DNA of 64,000 bases from Terriglobia bacterium (GTDB lineage: Bacteria; Acidobacteriota; Terriglobia; Terriglobales; Acidobacteriaceae), in the NCBI GenBank assembly GCA_021324365.1, contig JAJPJE010000012.1, positions 1-64,000 of the forward strand. The letters are read 5' to 3'. The position numbers and the translations under genes are program-made. How positions within the stretch are numbered: the stretch's first letter is position 1; every line of letters begins with the position of its first letter. The notes under the pieces were generated by a model that was given only the letters and a program-made list of their open reading frames with translations, had not been told where the DNA came from and ran no database searches. Of the stretch, positions 1 through 9,503 are shown in pieces.

Positions 1-987
1 GCGTACCTGGTCGTGCTTTCGCCGGGAGCTTTGAACTACTACACCTACGGATATCCATTGGGTCCGCAAGCATCTGCGATTCCGGTCACAGTGAGCAGTT
101 CCAACACCAACGTTGGCACGATCAGCTACGCGTCCGGCACCTCAACCAGTATCGCAGTGGGATTTTATGCAACGCCCAACCTCGGGGTCGTGTTCAATCC
201 GGTAACCGCTGGGACGACAAATCTGAATTTGACAATTCCGGCCGGATACAGCGCTCCCACGAATCAACCTACACAAATTGTCGCTACCGTGTCCGCTCCC
301 TCGATCACGGTGGGCGCTCCGATCGTTGGCAACAACTTGATAGTGCAAGGAGCCCTGACGCTGGCGGCCGCGCCACCCACGAATGAGACGTTAACGCTGA
401 CCAGCAGCGATCCCACTCACTTCCTGCTGACCTCTGATGCAACAAAAGTGGGAAGCGCCAGCATTACCTTGCCCTTGACGGCGAACAGCACCAACGTACC
501 GCCGTTCTATATCGAGGGCCAGAATTACGCGGGTACAGCAGCCATTACGGCAACCGTGACGGCCAGTGCTTCAGGGTACAGCGATGGGAATGTGACAGTA
601 ACTCTGTACCCGACCGGCTTGACATTCTTCGGATCAGGAACTTTGAGCACGACCACTACCTCGGGCGCGTCCAATGTATCTGTTTTTGCGATCGTGCTAA
701 GTCCGGGAACACTGACCTACTACACCTACGGCTACAACGTAGGACCGCAGGCCGGACCGGGCGGGATACCTGTCACGGTGAGCAGTTCCGCCCCTGCGGT
801 GGGAACTATCAGCTACCTCGGCGGAGGTACGTCAACCAGCATCGCCGTGGGATCGTATATAACTGCGAACTTGGGGGTTGCTTTCAACCCGCTGACAGCA
901 GGCACAACAGACCTGACAGTCGTTACGCCTACTGGGTATTTCGTACCGAGTAACGAGCCTGTGCAGATTGTCGCAACCGTCCAATAA
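1..987 (+). CDS. Repetitive Ig-like/beta-sandwich surface protein, 5'-truncated
   Basis: The reading frame is open from the first base of the window, so the N-terminus lies outside. The 328 visible residues are rich in Thr, Ser, Val and Gly and contain two copies of a module of about 100 residues that begins with LSPG-(A/T)-L and YYTYGY, continues through PVTVSSS and GTISY, and ends in QIVATV. A different beta-rich segment lies between the copies. This fits an extracellular bacterial Ig-like repeat protein of the kind acidobacteria encode in long repeat arrays. No catalytic motif is visible. A strong hairpin follows the stop. Function is not identified; adhesion or surface decoration is inference. 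Confidence 0.7.
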   Translation, partial: AYLVVLSPGALNYYTYGYPLGPQASAIPVTVSSSNTNVGTISYASGTSTSIAVGFYATPNLGVVFNPVTAGTTNLNLTIPAGYSAPTNQPTQIVATVSAPSITVGAPIVGNNLIVQGALTLAAAPPTNETLTLTSSDPTHFLLTSDATKVGSASITLPLTANSTNVPPFYIEGQNYAGTAAITATVTASASGYSDGNVTVTLYPTGLTFFGSGTLSTTTTSGASNVSVFAIVLSPGTLTYYTYGYNVGPQAGPGGIPVTVSSSAPAVGTISYLGGGTSTSIAVGSYITANLGVAFNPLTAGTTDLTVVTPTGYFVPSNEPVQIVATVQ

Positions 988-1010
988 CTCGCGTCGCAAA
1001 CTTGCTCGAG

Positions 1011-1036
1011 CGCGGATACCCTCCGGGGTGTCCGCG
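1011..1036 (+). terminator. Hairpin after the Ig-like repeat gene
   Basis: An 11-bp stem (one G-T wobble) closes on a TCCG loop, 24 bases after the stop of the repeat protein. There is no clear T-run behind it, so it may be a Rho-aided terminator or an mRNA 3' end stabiliser. Confidence 0.45.
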
Positions 1037-1241
1037 TGCTCAGAGACTTCATCCTAAACTGCTCGGGAATGTGGCAGGCGCTCGATAGTCCGTGGGCTGA
1101 TTCAGTTTACCCAGATGAGTGACCGGAATTTCCCGTCTACACCTTAGAGCGGGGAATTGCAAGAGGCTGGTAAAACATGCGTTACCTAAGCCTCCATGCT
1201 TCCAAAACCCGGAACTTTGACACCTAAACTGCCGCAGAACT

Positions 1242-1592
1242 ATGCTGAAGGAAACCGGCATAGTGTACCGCCTTCAAAAAAGTCGTGGGTGGAAGACGTG
1301 GGGATGGGCTTGTGTCCTGTTCCTGCTGCTGATGAATTCTGCCCAAGTGATGCACTTCTGTGGACTGCAAGGGGAGTTGCGTCCGCAACGTGGACATGAC
1401 GTCGCCGCCACCAGCATAGATCACACCTTTTGCGTGATCTGTGCCAGCATCCACTCTCCCTCCCTGGTTTCTCCGGTAGTTTCGCTTTTGTTCCTTGACG
1501 GTCCCGCTGCAATCCACTCCTCAACTCGTACGATAGAGCGCTCTGCTGCTCCGGTGTTCACCCTCTATATTCGCCCTCCGCCAGCCTGCTGA
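1242..1592 (+). CDS. Small Cys/His-containing putative membrane or exported protein next to metal efflux operon
   Basis: This 116-residue protein has one hydrophobic segment (about residues 20-36, WGWACVLFLLL), then HFCG and HTFCVICAS (Cys-X2-Cys), and a C-terminus ending RPPPAC. The arrangement recalls small DUF2946-like proteins encoded beside copper or other metal transport genes, but I only see the general pattern. It lies about 100 bases upstream of the TolC-like gene of the efflux operon and in the same direction, so a metal-related role is inferred from context. No strong ribosome binding site is visible, and the start could be the internal ATG at 1332. Confidence 0.5.
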   Translation: MLKETGIVYRLQKSRGWKTWGWACVLFLLLMNSAQVMHFCGLQGELRPQRGHDVAATSIDHTFCVICASIHSPSLVSPVVSLLFLDGPAAIHSSTRTIERSAAPVFTLYIRPPPAC

Positions 1593-1688
1593 TCCTCCTA
1601 TTGACGGTAACGGTTCCTCGGCTCTAAGTCTCAGTGCGTTTCCGGCCACCATCTCTGTGTTCATAGGAACCGCTCTCTTGGTGAACAC

Positions 1689-2966
1689 ATGCAGAACTTG
1701 CATTCGGAAATTAAATGCAGTCTCGCCATCGCAGTGGTCGTCGTGGCATTCGGCGGATTGGTGTCGGCGCAGACGCCTTTGCGACTGACCCTCGATGAAG
1801 CCATCGATCTGGCGCTTGCGCACAACCACGTGTTGAAGGCGACAAGAACACAGATCCAGCAAAGCCAGGCGCAAGAAGTCACCGCATCACTGCGACCGAA
1901 TCCCGCGCTGAATGGTGATGCATTCTACATCCCGATTTTTTCGCCATCGGCGTTCAGCTCCGAAAATCTTTCGAACGCTCAGGAATTTGACCTGGGCGTC
2001 AGCTACCTGTTCGAGCGGGGAAAGAAGCGCCAGCGTCGTGTCCAGGCTGCAAAGGACGCGACCGCTGTAACTCGTGACCAAGTCACCGATGCCGAGCGTA
2101 TGCTCATCTTCAATGTCGCCCAGCAGTTTATTCAGGCGCAGCTCGCGGAATCGACACTGGAATTTGCCAACCAGGATCTGGCAGGCTTCCAGCAAACCGT
2201 GAAGATCGGTGAGGAGCAGTATCGCGTCGGGGACATCAGTGAAAGTGACCTGCTGAAGATCAAAGTACAGTTGCTTCAGTTTCAGACCGATGTTGATGCG
2301 GCGCAGGTCGCGAAAGTGCAAGCGCTGGCCAGTCTCCGGCAGTTACTGGGTTACGACGCAGTTCCAGCCAATTATGAAATTGACGGGGAGTTCTCTTTTC
2401 AGCCGCTCAAACTCAATGTTGACGATCTGCAGATGAAGGCGCTGAAGTCGCGCCCCGATCTGCTCGCCGCGGTCGAAGGGGTACGTGCGGCGCAGAGCCA
2501 GTTCCTGCTCGCCAAGGCTAACGGCAAAATGGATCTGACGGCTGCCCTGACCTACACACACGTCACCAATGAGAATCAGATGGGCGCCTCGTTCTCCATA
2601 CCGCTGCCAATTTTTGACCGCAATCAGGGCGAGATCGCGCGGACGCGTTTCGCTCAGACACAGGCGCAGGAAACAGCGCTGGCGGCTAGCGACACCGTTA
2701 TGACTGACGTTCGCAACAACTACGAGGCCTTTCAGACTAACCAAAGCATCGTTCAGCTTTACTTGTCCGGGTATCTCCAGCAGGCAAAGGATTCGCGCGA
2801 TATCAGCGAATATGCGTACAAGCGCGGCGCCGCCAGCCTGCTTGACTTCCTGGACGCCGAACGCAGCTATCGCTCCACCCAGCTTTCTTATCGCCAGGCA
2901 CTCGCCAATTATCTGACTTCGGTGGAGCAGTTGAAGGAAGCGGTAGGCACGAGGACTTTGCCATGA
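1689..2966 (+). CDS. TolC/CzcC-type outer membrane efflux protein
   Basis: This is the outer-membrane channel of a tripartite RND pump. The 425-residue product begins with a signal peptide (hydrophobic core about residues 11-27 ending VSAQ). It then shows the OEP pattern of two related halves with long helical, Gln/Ala-rich segments, starting LTLDEAIDLALAHN and ending near SLLDFLDAERSYRSTQLSYR, the typical OEP C-terminal helix. Its stop overlaps the start of the next gene (ATGA), so it is translated with the adaptor and the pump. Length and order (C-B-A) match CzcCBA-type heavy-metal exporters. Confidence 0.9.
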   Translation: MQNLHSEIKCSLAIAVVVVAFGGLVSAQTPLRLTLDEAIDLALAHNHVLKATRTQIQQSQAQEVTASLRPNPALNGDAFYIPIFSPSAFSSENLSNAQEFDLGVSYLFERGKKRQRRVQAAKDATAVTRDQVTDAERMLIFNVAQQFIQAQLAESTLEFANQDLAGFQQTVKIGEEQYRVGDISESDLLKIKVQLLQFQTDVDAAQVAKVQALASLRQLLGYDAVPANYEIDGEFSFQPLKLNVDDLQMKALKSRPDLLAAVEGVRAAQSQFLLAKANGKMDLTAALTYTHVTNENQMGASFSIPLPIFDRNQGEIARTRFAQTQAQETALAASDTVMTDVRNNYEAFQTNQSIVQLYLSGYLQQAKDSRDISEYAYKRGAASLLDFLDAERSYRSTQLSYRQALANYLTSVEQLKEAVGTRTLP

Positions 2967-4120
2967 TCAACCATTACTCAAAGCGGATCGGGCGTGGGCT
3001 CCCGATAGTCCTAGCGGCTATCCCGATTGTGTTTTTCTCCGGGTGCAGTTCGTCGACGGGGCAAAAACCTGCAGAGTCCGCCGATAAGGCTGCTCTGTTT
3101 TCCATTCCGCAGGATCAGATGTCGCATATCCAGGTCGTCACCGTGGCTCCGTCATCGATCACGCGCAGTCTCCGTCTGACTGGCACTGTGGCGTTTAACG
3201 CGTTCGATACAACTCCGGTGATCACTCAGGTCAGCGGTCCGGTGACGCGCATCGTCGTCGCGCCTGGGCAACAGGTCCATCGCGGACAGCCGCTGCTTTA
3301 CGTAGCCAGCCCCGATTATTCGCAGACGCTCGCGACTTACCTGAAGGCGCGCGACGCGTATCAACTTGCCGACAAGAATTACGCGCGCTCACACGACCTG
3401 TACGAGCATCACGCCATTGCCGAGCGCGACCTTGAAGCTGCCGATTCGGTGCGCACGCAGGCTGCAGCCGACCTGCAAGCCGCCGAGGACTCGTTGAAAG
3501 TTCTGGGCATCACCAATCCCGAGTCGATGATCGGCAAGCCGGTCGCTGCGGAAGTGCCCGTACTCGCACCTATTTCCGGAGAGGCCGTGGAACGGCTGGC
3601 CGCGCCCGGCCAAGTGGTTCAGGCCGGCAACACGCAGGTATTCACCATTTCCAACACCAGCACAATGTGGGTGATGGCCAACATTTATCAGAATGACATG
3701 CCCTTTGTGAGAGTCGGGGATCCAGTGGCGATCACCACCGATTCTTATCCCGGCCTGGAATTTCGCGGAAAGATTGCCTACATCGCTGCTGCCCTCGATC
3801 CGAACACACGCACCCTGCAAGCTCGCATCGAGGTGCGGAATCCCAATGACAAGCTGAAGAAAGATATGTACGTGGTGGCAACGGTGAAGGGCGGAACCAT
3901 TCAAAACGCGCTCCTGGTTCCTAACGCTGCCGTTATGCGCGACGCCGAGAACCAACCGTTCGTATATGTCATGAAAAACGACAATCACTTCGCGCGCCGC
4001 TCCGTGACACTCGGAGAAACCAATGAGGCTGAGACGCAAATCGCCAGCGGAGTCGCACCAGGTGAGCATGTGGTCGGCGACGGTAGCCTATTCCTGCAAT
4101 TCGCGAACTCTCTGCAATGA
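2963..4120 (+). CDS. RND efflux periplasmic adaptor subunit (CzcB/CusB-like, lipoprotein)
   Basis: This membrane-fusion protein links the inner-membrane pump to the outer-membrane channel. Residues 1-30 form a signal with a lipobox-like FFSGC, so it is probably lipid-anchored. A lipoyl/barrel-sandwich half follows (VSGPVTRIVVAPGQQVHRGQPLLYV), then a helical hairpin (about residues 120-180), a second lipoyl half (VLAPISGEAVERLAAPGQVV), and a beta-barrel domain (TMWVMANIYQNDMPFVRVGD). The 385-residue length is normal. Start and stop overlap both neighbours by four bases (ATGA), which indicates a tightly coupled operon. Confidence 0.9.
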   Translation: MINHYSKRIGRGLPIVLAAIPIVFFSGCSSSTGQKPAESADKAALFSIPQDQMSHIQVVTVAPSSITRSLRLTGTVAFNAFDTTPVITQVSGPVTRIVVAPGQQVHRGQPLLYVASPDYSQTLATYLKARDAYQLADKNYARSHDLYEHHAIAERDLEAADSVRTQAAADLQAAEDSLKVLGITNPESMIGKPVAAEVPVLAPISGEAVERLAAPGQVVQAGNTQVFTISNTSTMWVMANIYQNDMPFVRVGDPVAITTDSYPGLEFRGKIAYIAAALDPNTRTLQARIEVRNPNDKLKKDMYVVATVKGGTIQNALLVPNAAVMRDAENQPFVYVMKNDNHFARRSVTLGETNEAETQIASGVAPGEHVVGDGSLFLQFANSLQ

Positions 4121-7100
4121 GCACTGAAAAGAACGAAGCCGCACAAAACGGAAGCAACGGCCGCGGTGGCATGATTCACCGGGTAGTGCAGATGGCCCTT
4201 CGGCAGCGCTTTCTGGTGCTCATGCTGGTGCTGTTCATGGCCATCTGGGGTGTGATCTCCTTCGAGCGTATGCCGGTGGACGCGTATCCCGACCTGGCAC
4301 CTCCAATGGTTGAGATTATTACGCAATGGCCCGGTCACGCCTCCGAGGAAATGGAGCGGCTGGTTACTATCCCGCTCGAAGTCGAGATGAACGGTGCGCC
4401 TGGCCTGGTGGTGATGCGATCCATCACACTGTACGGGTTGTCCGATATCCGCATGACGTTTGAGGACAGCAGCGACAATTATTTCGATCGCGAAGTTGTC
4501 TTCGAGCGACTGGGCGACGCGCAGCTTCCGACTGGTGTAGCGCCGTCGTTGGCGCCGTTGTCCAGTCCGAGCGGATTGGTCTATCGCTACGTGCTGGAGA
4601 GCCCCGATCGCACGCCACAGGAATTGAAGACCATCGAGGACTGGGTGGTCGAGCGCGGTTATAGATCCGTGCCCGGGGTAGCTGACGACTCTGGTTTTGG
4701 CGGCACAACCATGCAATACCAGGTGCTGCTCGATCCAGCGCGTCTGTACGGCTACCACCTGACTGTGCCGCAGGTGATGCAGGCTCTGTCGAACAACAAT
4801 TCCAATACCGGCGGCGGATTCTACTCGCAAGGCGGACAGTTCTATTACGTGCGCGGGCTCGGGCTGGTGCGTGACACCAACGACATCGAGAACGTCGTCG
4901 TTGGCGAGAACAAAGGTGTACCCGTGTTGGTGCGCGACATCGGGCAGGTGGTGATCGGCCACGCGCCTCGCCTGGGCGAGTTTGGGTTCCAGAAAAACGA
5001 TGATGCCGTCGAGGGCGTCATCCTCATGCGGCGCGGCGAGCAGACACAGAACGTGCTTAAGGGCGTGGAGCAGAAGACGCAGGAACTCAATCAGCTCGTG
5101 CTGCCAAAAGACGTAAAGATCCGGCCGTACTACGATCGGAGCGATCTGGTTGATCTGACGACACGGACGGTGGAAGACAACCTCCTCCGGGGCATGATCC
5201 TGGTTTTCATCGTGCTGATCTTCTTCCTCGTCAGCATCCGCGCCGCTGTGATCGTCTCCTTGACGATTCCATTATCGCTGCTATTCTCGTTCATCGTCCT
5301 GCATGCACGCGGGATTTCGGCGAATCTACTCTCCATCGGCGCTATCGATTTCGGCATCATCATCGACGGAACCGTGGTGATGATGGAGAACATCTATCGC
5401 GAGTTGGCGGAACGGTCGGAAACCGAGTACAAGCTGCAGGACGTGATTCTGCTGGCGGCCCGCGACGTGGACCGTCCGATTTTCTATTCGGTAGCGGTAA
5501 TTATTGCCGGCTACCTGCCAATTTACGCCTTGACTGGTCCGTCGGGCACGCTCTTCCATCCCATGGCGGACACGATGTCGTTCGCGCTGCTCGGTGGTTT
5601 AATCCTGACGTTGACTTTAGTACCGGTGCTGGCCTCGTACTGGTTCCGTCGCGGCGTGAAAGAAAAGGTGAACCGTCCGTATGAAGCGATCAAACGCGTT
5701 TACGCACGGCAACTGAACTGGTGCCTGGACAACCGCGCACTCACGCTCATCATTGCGGCAGCCATCTTCGGATTAACTCTCCTGCTCGTTCCCTTCATTG
5801 GAGGGGAATTCATGCCCCACCTCGACGAAGGCGCTCTGTGGGTACGTGCGACGATGCCGTACACCATTTCCTTCGATGAAGCCGCAAAGATTGCGCCGCA
5901 GATCCGCGACATCCTTATGTCATATCCCGAGGTGACCGTGGTCGGCTCGGAACTGGGAAGACCCGACGATGGTACCGATCCGACCGGCTTTTTCAACTGC
6001 GAGTTCTATGTAGGACTGAAGCCGTATGCCGACAAAGCTTGGAGTTCCGGCGATATTCGCGACAAAGAAGAGCTGATCAAATCGATTGACGGTCGATTGC
6101 GGGCCTTCCCCGGTATCATCTTCAACTACACGCAGCCTGCCGAAGACGCGGTGGACGAGGCGCTCACCGGGTTGAAGAGTTCGCTTGCGGTTAAGGTATA
6201 CGGTTCCGATCTGAATGTTTTGCAGGAACAGGCACTCCTGATCAAAAAGACGCTGCAACAGATTCCGGGCTTCACCGAACTGACAGTAGTCCGTGAACTG
6301 GGTCAGCCAAACCTGCAGATCAAGGTGGATCGCGACAAGATCGCTCGGTATGGCGTAAACGTATCGGACGTAGAAGCTGTGATCCAGGCGGCAGTTGGCG
6401 GGCAAGCCGCAACGCAGGTGATCCAGGGCGAGAAGTTGTTCGACCTGGTCGTCCGCATGCAACCACAATTCCGCAGTACGCCGCAACAAATTGGCGGACT
6501 GCTGGTGGGAACACCCGATGGACAGCAGATTCCCCTGAAAGAACTGGCCGACATCAGGGAAGAAAGCGGCGCATCCTTTATCTATCGCGAGAACAACTCG
6601 CGCTACATCGGCGTGCAGTACAGCATTGAAGGGCGCGACCTGGAGCACGCCGTGAGTGACGGTCAGGCAGCGGTCAATAAGGTGGTGCATCTGCCCCAGG
6701 GGTACTGGATGACATGGGGCGGAGAGTACAGCCAGTTTCTGGCGGCGAAGGCGCAGATGAAAGTTATCGGGCCGATAGCAGTGTTCATCATCTTCTTCAT
6801 CCTCTTCGCACTCTACGGGAACTTTAAATTCCCGATAACGATTGCGTTGGGTGTCATCATGACGGAGCCGGTGGGAGCCCTTATCGCGCTGAAACTGACC
6901 GACACGCCGTTCAGCGTTTCTTCGGTGCTCGGTCTTCTCGCCCTCATGGGAGTGTCAGTGGAGACGGCGGTCATTCTGGTTTCGTACATCAACAAGCTCC
7001 GACTGGAAGGAAAGAGTATTCGCGAAGCCACCTACGAAGCGTCCCTGCTGCGCCTCCGACCAATCATGATGACCGCGCTGGTGGCGTGCCTCGGACTGCT

Positions 7101-7257
7101 GCCGGCGGCGATGTCGCACGGCATCGGTTCAGACACCCAAAGGCCATTCGCGATCGTCATCGTTGCCGGATTGCTATCGCGGCTATTGCTGGGCTTCTTC
7201 GTGAATCCGGTGCTCTATGAAATCGTCGCACGTCCTGACGATGTCCTACAGGTTTAA
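4117..7257 (+). CDS. czcA: Heavy-metal RND efflux pump, CzcA type
   Basis: This proton-driven inner-membrane transporter has 1046 residues, the full RND length, with one N-terminal membrane helix, two large periplasmic loops and two blocks of membrane helices. In TM4 it carries DFGIIIDGTVVMMEN with acidic residues at D411 and D417. In the heavy-metal efflux subfamily the DFG...D pattern is typical of CzcA-like exporters of divalent cations (Zn, Co, Cd, Ni), whereas Cu/Ag pumps have a different TM4 signature. The metal choice is therefore inferred as divalent. It closes the three-gene operon. No metal-responsive regulator is visible next to it. Confidence 0.9.
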   Translation: MSTEKNEAAQNGSNGRGGMIHRVVQMALRQRFLVLMLVLFMAIWGVISFERMPVDAYPDLAPPMVEIITQWPGHASEEMERLVTIPLEVEMNGAPGLVVMRSITLYGLSDIRMTFEDSSDNYFDREVVFERLGDAQLPTGVAPSLAPLSSPSGLVYRYVLESPDRTPQELKTIEDWVVERGYRSVPGVADDSGFGGTTMQYQVLLDPARLYGYHLTVPQVMQALSNNNSNTGGGFYSQGGQFYYVRGLGLVRDTNDIENVVVGENKGVPVLVRDIGQVVIGHAPRLGEFGFQKNDDAVEGVILMRRGEQTQNVLKGVEQKTQELNQLVLPKDVKIRPYYDRSDLVDLTTRTVEDNLLRGMILVFIVLIFFLVSIRAAVIVSLTIPLSLLFSFIVLHARGISANLLSIGAIDFGIIIDGTVVMMENIYRELAERSETEYKLQDVILLAARDVDRPIFYSVAVIIAGYLPIYALTGPSGTLFHPMADTMSFALLGGLILTLTLVPVLASYWFRRGVKEKVNRPYEAIKRVYARQLNWCLDNRALTLIIAAAIFGLTLLLVPFIGGEFMPHLDEGALWVRATMPYTISFDEAAKIAPQIRDILMSYPEVTVVGSELGRPDDGTDPTGFFNCEFYVGLKPYADKAWSSGDIRDKEELIKSIDGRLRAFPGIIFNYTQPAEDAVDEALTGLKSSLAVKVYGSDLNVLQEQALLIKKTLQQIPGFTELTVVRELGQPNLQIKVDRDKIARYGVNVSDVEAVIQAAVGGQAATQVIQGEKLFDLVVRMQPQFRSTPQQIGGLLVGTPDGQQIPLKELADIREESGASFIYRENNSRYIGVQYSIEGRDLEHAVSDGQAAVNKVVHLPQGYWMTWGGEYSQFLAAKAQMKVIGPIAVFIIFFILFALYGNFKFPITIALGVIMTEPVGALIALKLTDTPFSVSSVLGLLALMGVSVETAVILVSYINKLRLEGKSIREATYEASLLRLRPIMMTALVACLGLLPAAMSHGIGSDTQRPFAIVIVAGLLSRLLLGFFVNPVLYEIVARPDDVLQV

Positions 7258-7423
7258 ATCAGATGTCAGCGGCGCGGGGAAACAGAGTACAGTTCCGCCC
7301 CGGCGGAGCTTATTATGTGATCCTGATTAGGCGCCACTGCGAAATCAACCGACTTGGCAGCGAAAACCAAAGCAGCAGGCGGAATCCCGTAAGCGAAGGT
7401 TTCGCAGAAGGTAGACAACCAAC

Positions 7424-7855
7424 TTGGAACTGATCCGTCCAATGTCGATTGACGATGCAGCTCCGGTGAGGGAACTCAGCGCGCAACTTGGTTACGAAGC
7501 TTCCCTTGAAACAACACGTACACGGATTGAGCAACTGACGGCGAATCGGCGCAATCAGGCGGCTTTCGTTGCCATTGTCAACGGTGATGTCGCCGGCTGG
7601 ATCGAAGTGGCTATCAATTTTCATCTTCAATCAGATCCGCATGCCGTTATTGGAGGACTGGTCGTCCGCGAAGACATGCGCAGCCAAGGAATAGGCCGTC
7701 GTCTTGTTGCCGAGGCAGAGAAGTGGAGTCGAAAGCAGGGAATCACGGTGCTCCGGGTGCGCTCGCAAATCAAGCGGGAGGACGCGCATCGTTTCTATTT
7801 GCGCGAGGGCTTCCGCCAGGTAAAAACGTCTGCGGTATTTGAGAAATCGTTGTGA
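7424..7855 (+). CDS. GNAT family N-acetyltransferase
   Basis: This 143-residue protein shows the GNAT fold: IRPMSIDDA at the N-terminal strand, and the acetyl-CoA pyrophosphate-binding motif A at VVREDMRSQGIGRRLV (the Q/R-x-x-G-x-G/A pattern as RSQGIG). Motif B contains DAHRFYLREGFRQ, including the common Tyr. I chose the TTG start at 7424 because it keeps the first strand; the ATG at 7442 would cut it. The gene stands alone between two unrelated genes. The substrate is not predictable from sequence. Confidence 0.85.
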   Translation: MELIRPMSIDDAAPVRELSAQLGYEASLETTRTRIEQLTANRRNQAAFVAIVNGDVAGWIEVAINFHLQSDPHAVIGGLVVREDMRSQGIGRRLVAEAEKWSRKQGITVLRVRSQIKREDAHRFYLREGFRQVKTSAVFEKSL

Positions 7856-8047
7856 TCACCGGCTTCTTAAAATTTCGGCGGTTCCGCTCGTAGCGTCACT
7901 GAGCGCTGGTGCGGGGATTTATGCAGCGTGCAACCCATTTGCAGAATCAATACAAACGTGATCGGCAAGATCACCGACGAGTAGTTTGAAGGACCTCTCG
8001 AGCACATCAGTTCGAAGCACGAGATTGCTAGCGAATAGGAGCGAGTT

Positions 8048-9487
8048 ATGTCTCGCGATATTACGGCTTCGCCAAAAGGCTGTTTGGTGAACGGAAAATG
8101 GCTTTCCAGGGGGCTGGTGACCGAAATCCGCTCGCCTTATGACGGCCGCGTGGTGGGAGCGGTACACCTCGCACATCGGGATGAAGTGGAACTCGCGATC
8201 GACGCTTCCGTACGCGCATTCGAAATCACGAAGAAGCTCGGCTCCTTTGAGCGTAAGGCAGTCCTGCAAAATATCGCAGCGATCATTGAGAATCGTCATG
8301 AGGAGTTTGCGCGCAGCATCGCTCTGGAAGCAGGGAAGCCAATCAGAACTTCACGCGCTGAGGTCGATCGCGCGGTCTTCACCTTCACCGTTGCTGCGGA
8401 AGAGGCAACACGAATCGGGGGCGAGTACCTTCCCTTAGACTGGCAGGAATTCACCGCTGGCCGATGGGGAATCGAAAAACGCTTTCCCCTGGGACCGGTA
8501 GCGGCCATTACGCCCTTCAATTTTCCGGTGAACCTCGTTGCGCACAAGATTGCACCTGCGATTGCTGCGGGCTGCACCATGGTCTTAAAACCGGCGCCGC
8601 AAACACCGCTCACGGCACTGATGCTGGCCGAAGCAGTCCACGAAGCCGGATGGCCTGCGGGAGCGCTGAATGTGCTTCCGATGTCGAACGAAGAAGCCTC
8701 CCTCATCGTCTCCGACGATCGCTTGAAGATGTTGAGCTTCACCGGCAGCGCGACTGTCGGCTGGCAGTTGAACGCAAAGTCGGGGAAAAAGCGGGTTGTA
8801 CTGGAACTTGGCGGTAATGCCGGTGTGCTGATCCATTCCGATGCTAACGTAGACTACGCGGTCGAGCGTTGCGTCACGGCCGGTTTCAGTTATTCCGGGC
8901 AGAGCTGTATCTCGGTGCAGCGCATTCTGGTTCATCGCCCGGTGTACGAACGTTTTCTGGAGAACTTCGTCGCTCACGTCCAAAAGCTGAAGTCCGGTGA
9001 CCCGCTCGATGAATCGACCGATGTCGGCCCGCTTATCCGTGAACAGGACGCAATTCGTGCCGTGGACTGGGTCGAGCGTGCGTTGCAGGCCGGAGCAAAA
9101 CTGCTTACCGGAGGCTCGCGCAAGGGATCGGTTGTCGAGCCAACCGTGCTGACAAAAACGACGCCGACCATGGCCGTAAATTGCGAAGAGGTGTTTGCAC
9201 CCGTCAAGACCGTCGAACCCTACGACGATTTCGACGATGCTATTGCCCAGATCAACGATTCTCGATATGGGCTGCAGGCGGGCATCTTCACCAACGATGC
9301 TCGTTTGCTTTTTCGCGCGTACAACGAATTGGAAGTGGGCGGCGTGATCGCCGGCGATGTACCGACATTTCGCATCGATCACATGCCATACGGCGGCGTA
9401 AAAGACTCCGGTAGGGGACGAGAGGGATTGCGATATGCGATCCAGGAAATGACTGAGCCCAAGCTGCTGGTAATGAATTTGCAGTAA
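8048..9487 (+). CDS. NAD(P)-dependent aldehyde dehydrogenase
   Basis: This soluble enzyme oxidises aldehydes to acids. The 479-residue length is normal for the family. The general base is E253 in ELGGN, and the nucleophile is C287 in GQSCISVQR. The nucleotide-binding FTGSATVG and the early PFNFP segment are also present. The C-terminal PYGGVKDSGRGREG is the usual oligomerisation/cofactor-loop region. The pattern resembles the lactaldehyde/non-phosphorylating glyceraldehyde-3-phosphate branch, but the substrate cannot be fixed. No operon partner is visible; about 190 bases upstream are non-coding. Confidence 0.9.
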   Translation: MSRDITASPKGCLVNGKWLSRGLVTEIRSPYDGRVVGAVHLAHRDEVELAIDASVRAFEITKKLGSFERKAVLQNIAAIIENRHEEFARSIALEAGKPIRTSRAEVDRAVFTFTVAAEEATRIGGEYLPLDWQEFTAGRWGIEKRFPLGPVAAITPFNFPVNLVAHKIAPAIAAGCTMVLKPAPQTPLTALMLAEAVHEAGWPAGALNVLPMSNEEASLIVSDDRLKMLSFTGSATVGWQLNAKSGKKRVVLELGGNAGVLIHSDANVDYAVERCVTAGFSYSGQSCISVQRILVHRPVYERFLENFVAHVQKLKSGDPLDESTDVGPLIREQDAIRAVDWVERALQAGAKLLTGGSRKGSVVEPTVLTKTTPTMAVNCEEVFAPVKTVEPYDDFDDAIAQINDSRYGLQAGIFTNDARLLFRAYNELEVGGVIAGDVPTFRIDHMPYGGVKDSGRGREGLRYAIQEMTEPKLLVMNLQ

Positions 9488-9503
9488 TCCCGAGGCGGGG
9501 GAC

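Noticed and set aside
3985-4962. Long minus-strand open frame (325 codons) across the adaptor and CzcA genes
   Set aside because: It is antisense to two genes with clear motifs, has no recognisable domain and is rich in His/Arg as expected of a shadow frame in GC-rich DNA.
5920-6690. Minus-strand open frame of 256 codons inside czcA
   Set aside because: Antisense shadow of a well-supported RND gene; no ribosome binding site or domain.
8585-9382. Minus-strand open frame of 265 codons in the aldehyde dehydrogenase gene
   Set aside because: Antisense to a gene with catalytic Glu and Cys in place; it is a shadow.
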